Shown here: in pieces, positions 7,715 to 10,784 of the stretch
Numbering within the stretch: the stretch's first letter is position 1
How the letters are laid out: each line of letters starts with the position of its first letter
Origin: Sediminibacterium ginsengisoli
Lineage (GTDB): Bacteria > Bacteroidota > Bacteroidia > Chitinophagales > Chitinophagaceae
Direction of reading: 5' to 3'
Assembly: GCA_945860335.1 (NCBI GenBank)
Contig: CAMAQW010000049.1
Span: forward strand, 1 to 10,784
DNA: 10,784 nucleotides
Notes under the pieces: generated by a model
What the model saw: the letters and a program-made list of their open reading frames with translations, nothing else
Database searches by the model: none
What the model was told of the DNA's origin: nothing
Position numbers and translations under genes: made by a program

Positions 7715-8842
7715 ATGTTACCTCAAAAAGCAATTGTAGTAGGTGCAGGTATTGTAGGATTGGCAACTGCTAGGGCGCTCGCCATTAAAGGATATAAGGT
7801 TACAGTTATTGATAAAACCCAGGAAGCTATTGGTGCTTCCATCAGAAACTTCGGGATGCTTTGGCCGGTTGGTCAACCAGATGGTGGTTTATACGAAAGA
7901 GCTAAAAGAACCAAGCAAATTTGGATGGAGTGTTTAGATGGCATGAAACAGTCTTATAATCCATGTGGAAGTATTCATTTGGCTTATTTTGATGACGAAT
8001 GGGCAGTGCTAGAAGAAATGCATGAAAAATTTATTGCAAACAAACGTCCAGTTCATTTATTAACGCCTGACCAAATTGAAGAAAGATTTTCAGGGATTAA
8101 TCAGCGCAAATTAATAGGTGGGTTATATAGTGATGATGAAGTGATTATTGATCCACGATCTGCTATTAAAGGATTGCCTGCTTATTTGACGGCAGCTTAT
8201 GGCGTCGAATTTATATGGGGCACGGCTATAACGGGCATTACAAAACATAAAGCCAGTTCGTTTGATAAAACCTTTGAAGCAGATATTATTTGTGTTTGCT
8301 CTGGTGCCGATTTTGAAACACTTTTCCCGTCTGTATTTGCTGCACAGCCCATCACCAAAAGCAGGTTGCAAATGATGCGTTTTAAACACGAAAAATCAGA
8401 CTATAAAATAGGCACTTCGGTGTGTGGTGGCTTAAGTTTACTACATTACAAGAGTTTTGCAGTAGCGTCGTCATTAGAGGCGCTTCATACAAGAATACAT
8501 CAAGACATGTCTGAATATGTAAAGCATGGTATTCATGTAATGGTATCACAAAATGCACAAGGTGAATTAACGGTGGGAGATACCCACGAATACGGATTGG
8601 ATTTTGATCCATTTGACAATCATTACCAAAATCAATTGGTACTTGATTATTTAAAGCAGCTTATGCATATTGATGATTGGCAAATTACCCAAACCTGGAA
8701 TGGTATTTATCCTGTTATGAAAAACGGAGCTACCGATTTATTTATAACCATCGAGCCAGGTGTATATATTTTAAATGGCATTGGTGGACATGGTATGACC
8801 ATGTCTTTTGGATTTGCCGAAGAAATGATTAATACAATTTAA
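7715..8842 (+). CDS. FAD-dependent oxidoreductase of phosphonate clusters (TIGR03364/HpnW type)
   Basis: A 375-residue DAO-type flavoprotein. The N-terminal dinucleotide fold has GAGIVG at 10-15 and an acidic residue at the end of strand two (VTVID, Asp33), the usual ADP-ribose contacts for FAD. The motif GASIRNFGMLWPVGQPDG (40-57) and the C-terminal NGIGGHGMTMSFGFAEEM (354-371) are what I recognise as the TIGR03364 group, whose genes recur in phosphonate operons. Related FAD enzymes from such clusters oxidise 2-aminoethylphosphonate or its N-methyl derivative to phosphonoacetaldehyde with release of the amine; that activity is the leading hypothesis here. No signal peptide is seen, so it is probably cytoplasmic. 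It heads a packed operon: the HD-oxygenase start codon follows its stop by 4 nt. A generic amine or amino-acid oxidase such as a sarcosine/glycine oxidase relative is the main alternative, made less likely by the neighbours. Confidence 0.87.
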   Translation: MLPQKAIVVGAGIVGLATARALAIKGYKVTVIDKTQEAIGASIRNFGMLWPVGQPDGGLYERAKRTKQIWMECLDGMKQSYNPCGSIHLAYFDDEWAVLEEMHEKFIANKRPVHLLTPDQIEERFSGINQRKLIGGLYSDDEVIIDPRSAIKGLPAYLTAAYGVEFIWGTAITGITKHKASSFDKTFEADIICVCSGADFETLFPSVFAAQPITKSRLQMMRFKHEKSDYKIGTSVCGGLSLLHYKSFAVASSLEALHTRIHQDMSEYVKHGIHVMVSQNAQGELTVGDTHEYGLDFDPFDNHYQNQLVLDYLKQLMHIDDWQITQTWNGIYPVMKNGATDLFITIEPGVYILNGIGGHGMTMSFGFAEEMINTI

Positions 8843-8846
8843 CTAT

Positions 8847-9386
8847 ATGACTCAAAAAATTATTGATTTATTCAATCAAAAAGGACATTCATTGTATGGT
8901 GGAGAAGCTGTAACGCAATTAGAGCATGCGTTACAAGCGGCTACGTTTGCAAAAAACAACAATGCCTCTGCTGCTTTAATTACAGCTAGTTTATTACATG
9001 ACATAGGTCATTTATTACATGAACTTCCAGATGACGCACCGGATCATGGTGTAGATGATTTACATGAGGAGTTGGCTGCTCTTTTTTTAGATAAATATTT
9101 TGTAAAAGAAGTGGTTGAGCCGGCTAAACTGCATGTACAAGCAAAAAGGTATCTATGTTATGTTAACCCTGCCTACTATGATACCTTAAGTGAGCCGTCG
9201 CGCCAAAGTTTGGCTTTGCAAGGTGGTGTTATGGACGCAAATGAAGCGCAACAATTTGAAACCTATTCTAATTATAAAGAAGCCGTTTTATTAAGAACTT
9301 GGGACGATTTAGCCAAAGACCCAACTATGCAAACAGAGCCGATAGAGTCTTTTGCATCTTACATTACAGCCTCACTTAAATCTTAA
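8847..9386 (+). CDS. PhnZ-like HD-domain phosphonate oxygenase (TIGR03276 type)
   Basis: A 179-residue HD-domain protein of about PhnZ length. PhnZ is a mixed-valence di-iron oxygenase that cleaves the C-P bond of 2-amino-1-hydroxyethylphosphonate to glycine and phosphate; TmpB does the same for the trimethylammonio analogue. The expected metal ligands are all present: His27 (QLEH), His51-Asp52 (LLHDIGH), His73, His96 and Asp153. Tyr17 and Glu20 in YGGEAVTQLEH, and Lys100, match the PhnZ substrate-gating Tyr/Glu and phosphonate-binding Lys. With PhnZ numbering as I remember it, offsets are a constant 7 for the first half and 8 for the second. A mononuclear phosphohydrolase is therefore unlikely. 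It sits between the FAD oxidoreductase and the PhnX-like hydrolase with 4-nt gaps on both sides. The alpha-ketoglutarate hydroxylase (PhnY/TmpA type) that normally makes the substrate is not in this window. The substrate is unassigned. Confidence 0.88.
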   Translation: MTQKIIDLFNQKGHSLYGGEAVTQLEHALQAATFAKNNNASAALITASLLHDIGHLLHELPDDAPDHGVDDLHEELAALFLDKYFVKEVVEPAKLHVQAKRYLCYVNPAYYDTLSEPSRQSLALQGGVMDANEAQQFETYSNYKEAVLLRTWDDLAKDPTMQTEPIESFASYITASLKS

Positions 9387-9390
9387 GTTT

Positions 9391-10056
9391 ATGCAAACAA
9401 GTATGGTTGTTTTTGATATGGCAGGTACAACGGTAGATGAAAATAATGTTGTGTATAAAACATTACACGCAGCTATCCTTAACGCAGGTATAGAGGTTAC
9501 ATTAGATGACGTTTTGTTGCATGGTGCTGGTAAAGAAAAATTACAAGCTATTAAGGATGTATTGGCATCGCAAGGTCAAGAAACTACACATGCACAAGAG
9601 ATCTATCATTATTTTATTGTTGCTTTAGAAAATGCATATCAAAATTTGGATGTAACGCCTTGTTCTAATGCAGCAACAGTATTTGCCTTGCTTAAAAAGC
9701 AGGGGATTAAAGTTGTTTTAAATACAGGATATAACAGAGTTACAGCTACTGGTTTATTGAATAAATTAAACTGGAGCGAAGGAGAAGATATTGATTTATT
9801 GGTAACTGCATCTGATGTTTCTAATAACAGGCCAGCGCCTGATATGATTGAATATGCCATCAAGCATTTTGCCATTACAGATCCAACAACGGTGATCAAA
9901 GTGGGAGATTCTGCGATTGACATAGAGGAAGGAAAAAATGCGGGTTGTGGAAAAACTTTTGGCGTTACTACCGGTGCACAAACTAGGGAGCAAATACAGG
10001 TAGCGGATCCTACTGCTGTTGTAGATGACTTACTTGAAATTTTAGACAAAATTTAA
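9391..10056 (+). CDS. Phosphonatase-like HAD hydrolase (PhnX-like, TIGR03351 type)
   Basis: A 221-residue HAD-superfamily hydrolase. The nucleophile motif is DMAGTTVDE (Asp9), with Ala at the +2 position where most HAD phosphatases have the acid/base Asp. That Asp-x-Ala pattern is a hallmark of phosphonoacetaldehyde hydrolase (PhnX), which forms a Schiff base with its aldehyde substrate before releasing acetaldehyde and phosphate. Further motifs are Thr112 (LNTGY, motif II), Arg147 (NNRPAPDM, motif III) and Asp173/Asp177 (VGDSAIDIEEG, motif IV, magnesium). Lys48 in HGAGKEK is a possible counterpart of the PhnX Schiff-base Lys, but this needs an alignment. The protein is shorter than classical PhnX (about 260-275 residues), as expected for the PhnX-like family. 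I chose the ATG at 9391, 4 nt after the HD-gene stop; an upstream in-frame ATG at 9352 would overlap that gene and add 13 residues before the first HAD strand. Confidence 0.88.
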   Translation: MQTSMVVFDMAGTTVDENNVVYKTLHAAILNAGIEVTLDDVLLHGAGKEKLQAIKDVLASQGQETTHAQEIYHYFIVALENAYQNLDVTPCSNAATVFALLKKQGIKVVLNTGYNRVTATGLLNKLNWSEGEDIDLLVTASDVSNNRPAPDMIEYAIKHFAITDPTTVIKVGDSAIDIEEGKNAGCGKTFGVTTGAQTREQIQVADPTAVVDDLLEILDKI

Positions 10057-10060
10057 TCAG

Positions 10061-10784
10061 TTGCATAAACAAACATTTTTTGCACAAGATTTTGGACCTG
10101 ATTTTAAATGGGGTGTGGGCATGGCCGCACCTCAAAATGAAGGCGCCGCTTTTGAAGACGGAAAAGGTTTATCTGTGTGGGATGTTTTTGCGCGTAAAAG
10201 AAATGTAATTAAAGGTGGTGCGCGGCCCACCGTTGCTGCCGATTTTTACCACCGCTACAAAGACGATATTTTACTCGCCAAAGCACTAGGCTTTAAAGTG
10301 TTTAGGTTTTCTATTGCTTGGAGCCGCGTGATACCCGAAGGAATAGGTAAGGTCAATAAATTAGGCATTGCATTTTACCACAACGTTATTGATGAATGTA
10401 TTGCAAATGGCTTGGAACCTGTTGTAACGGTATATCATTGGGACCTGCCGCAAGCACTTGAATTACAAGGTGGATGGACGAGCCGTGATATGGTCAAATG
10501 GTTTTCTAAGTATGTTAAATTATTAACCGAACAGTACGGCAAAAAAGTACAGCAGTGGATTGTAATGAATGAGCCTTTTGCATTTACGGCGCTAGGCTAT
10601 ATGATGGGCATGCATGCTCCAGGAAAAATGGGTATAGCAAATGTTTATCCAGCTATTTATAACGCAGCATTGTGTACTGCCGAAGGTGGTAGAATTATTA
10701 GAGAACACTGCCCACATGCGCTTATTGGCACTAGTTTTTCTATTTCTGAAACCAAACCATTTACCAGTAGCGATAAAGATATTG
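10061..10784 (+). CDS. Glycoside hydrolase family 1 beta-glycosidase, N-terminal part
   Basis: The first 241 codons of a GH1 beta-glycosidase, cut by the right edge of the window (family length is about 440-470). GH1 hallmarks appear in order: FKWGVGMAAPQNEGA (15-29, sugar-binding Gln/Glu region), KALGFKVFRFSIAWSRVIP, TVYHWDLPQAL (His126) and WIVMNEPFAFTALGY, whose Glu171 is the catalytic acid/base. The nucleophile Glu lies beyond the window. No signal peptide is seen, so it is probably cytoplasmic. There is no ATG before the conserved start: the frame opens after the TAG at 10043-10045, and the only common start codon before the FKWG strand is TTG at 10061, exactly 4 nt after the PhnX-like stop; the next ATG (10121) would remove conserved sequence. 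Its role beside phosphonate genes is unknown. It may deglycosylate an imported conjugate or simply be a co-transcribed neighbour. Confidence 0.9.
   Translation, partial: MHKQTFFAQDFGPDFKWGVGMAAPQNEGAAFEDGKGLSVWDVFARKRNVIKGGARPTVAADFYHRYKDDILLAKALGFKVFRFSIAWSRVIPEGIGKVNKLGIAFYHNVIDECIANGLEPVVTVYHWDLPQALELQGGWTSRDMVKWFSKYVKLLTEQYGKKVQQWIVMNEPFAFTALGYMMGMHAPGKMGIANVYPAIYNAALCTAEGGRIIREHCPHALIGTSFSISETKPFTSSDKDI

Noticed and set aside
9352..9390. Upstream ATG for the PhnX-like hydrolase
   Set aside because: It lies inside the HD gene and adds 13 residues before the first HAD strand; ATG at 9391 gives the normal family N-terminus and a 4-nt gap.
9639..10049. Minus-strand open frame of 136 codons
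   Set aside because: Mirror of the PhnX-like coding sequence with no recognisable motif.

Overview
The window reads as a stretch of an AT-rich Bacteroidota chromosome, probably a Chitinophagaceae/Sphingobacteriia-type environmental bacterium. The reasons are a SusC/SusD outer-membrane pair, a matching Bacteroidota-type -7 element (TAnnTTTG) before the SusC-like gene, A/T-rich translation starts without Shine-Dalgarno sites, and a family mix typical of that phylum. The genus is inference. I see no tRNA, rRNA, CRISPR or insertion sequence.

Layout. At the left edge is the 3' end of a plus-strand alkaline-phosphatase-superfamily gene (2-271). Its tail overlaps, tail to tail, a minus-strand pair: a zinc-type alcohol dehydrogenase of the phosphonate-associated kind (1528-2619) followed by a DUF5690-like, MFS-type membrane protein (235-1518). 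A 187-bp divergent intergenic region with repeated TGTAAAC words separates this pair from the plus-strand genes. Those begin with a SusC-like TonB-dependent transporter (2807-6025) and its SusD-like lipoprotein (6044-7603), closed by a clear intrinsic terminator (7656-7685). After it comes a tightly packed plus-strand operon: FAD-dependent oxidoreductase (7715-8842), PhnZ-like HD-domain oxygenase (8847-9386), phosphonatase-like HAD hydrolase (9391-10056) and a GH1 beta-glycosidase cut by the right edge (10061 onward). Each of the three junctions in that operon is exactly 4 nt.

How it may work together. Four genes belong to families defined largely by co-occurrence in phosphonate catabolism clusters: HpnW-type FAD oxidoreductase, Phn-HD oxygenase, PhnX-like hydrolase and HpnZ-type dehydrogenase. 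Together with the SusC/SusD pair and a membrane protein that carries arginine motifs resembling GlpT/UhpT, they suggest a complete Bacteroidota 'phosphonate utilisation locus'. In this model an organophosphonate (2-aminoethylphosphonate or an N-substituted or conjugated relative) crosses the outer membrane through SusCD and the inner membrane through the DUF5690 protein. It is then oxidised by the FAD enzyme and loses its C-P bond to the PhnX-like and/or HD enzyme. Family calls rest on visible motifs. The substrate, the SusCD and DUF5690 roles and the involvement of the GH1 enzyme are inference.
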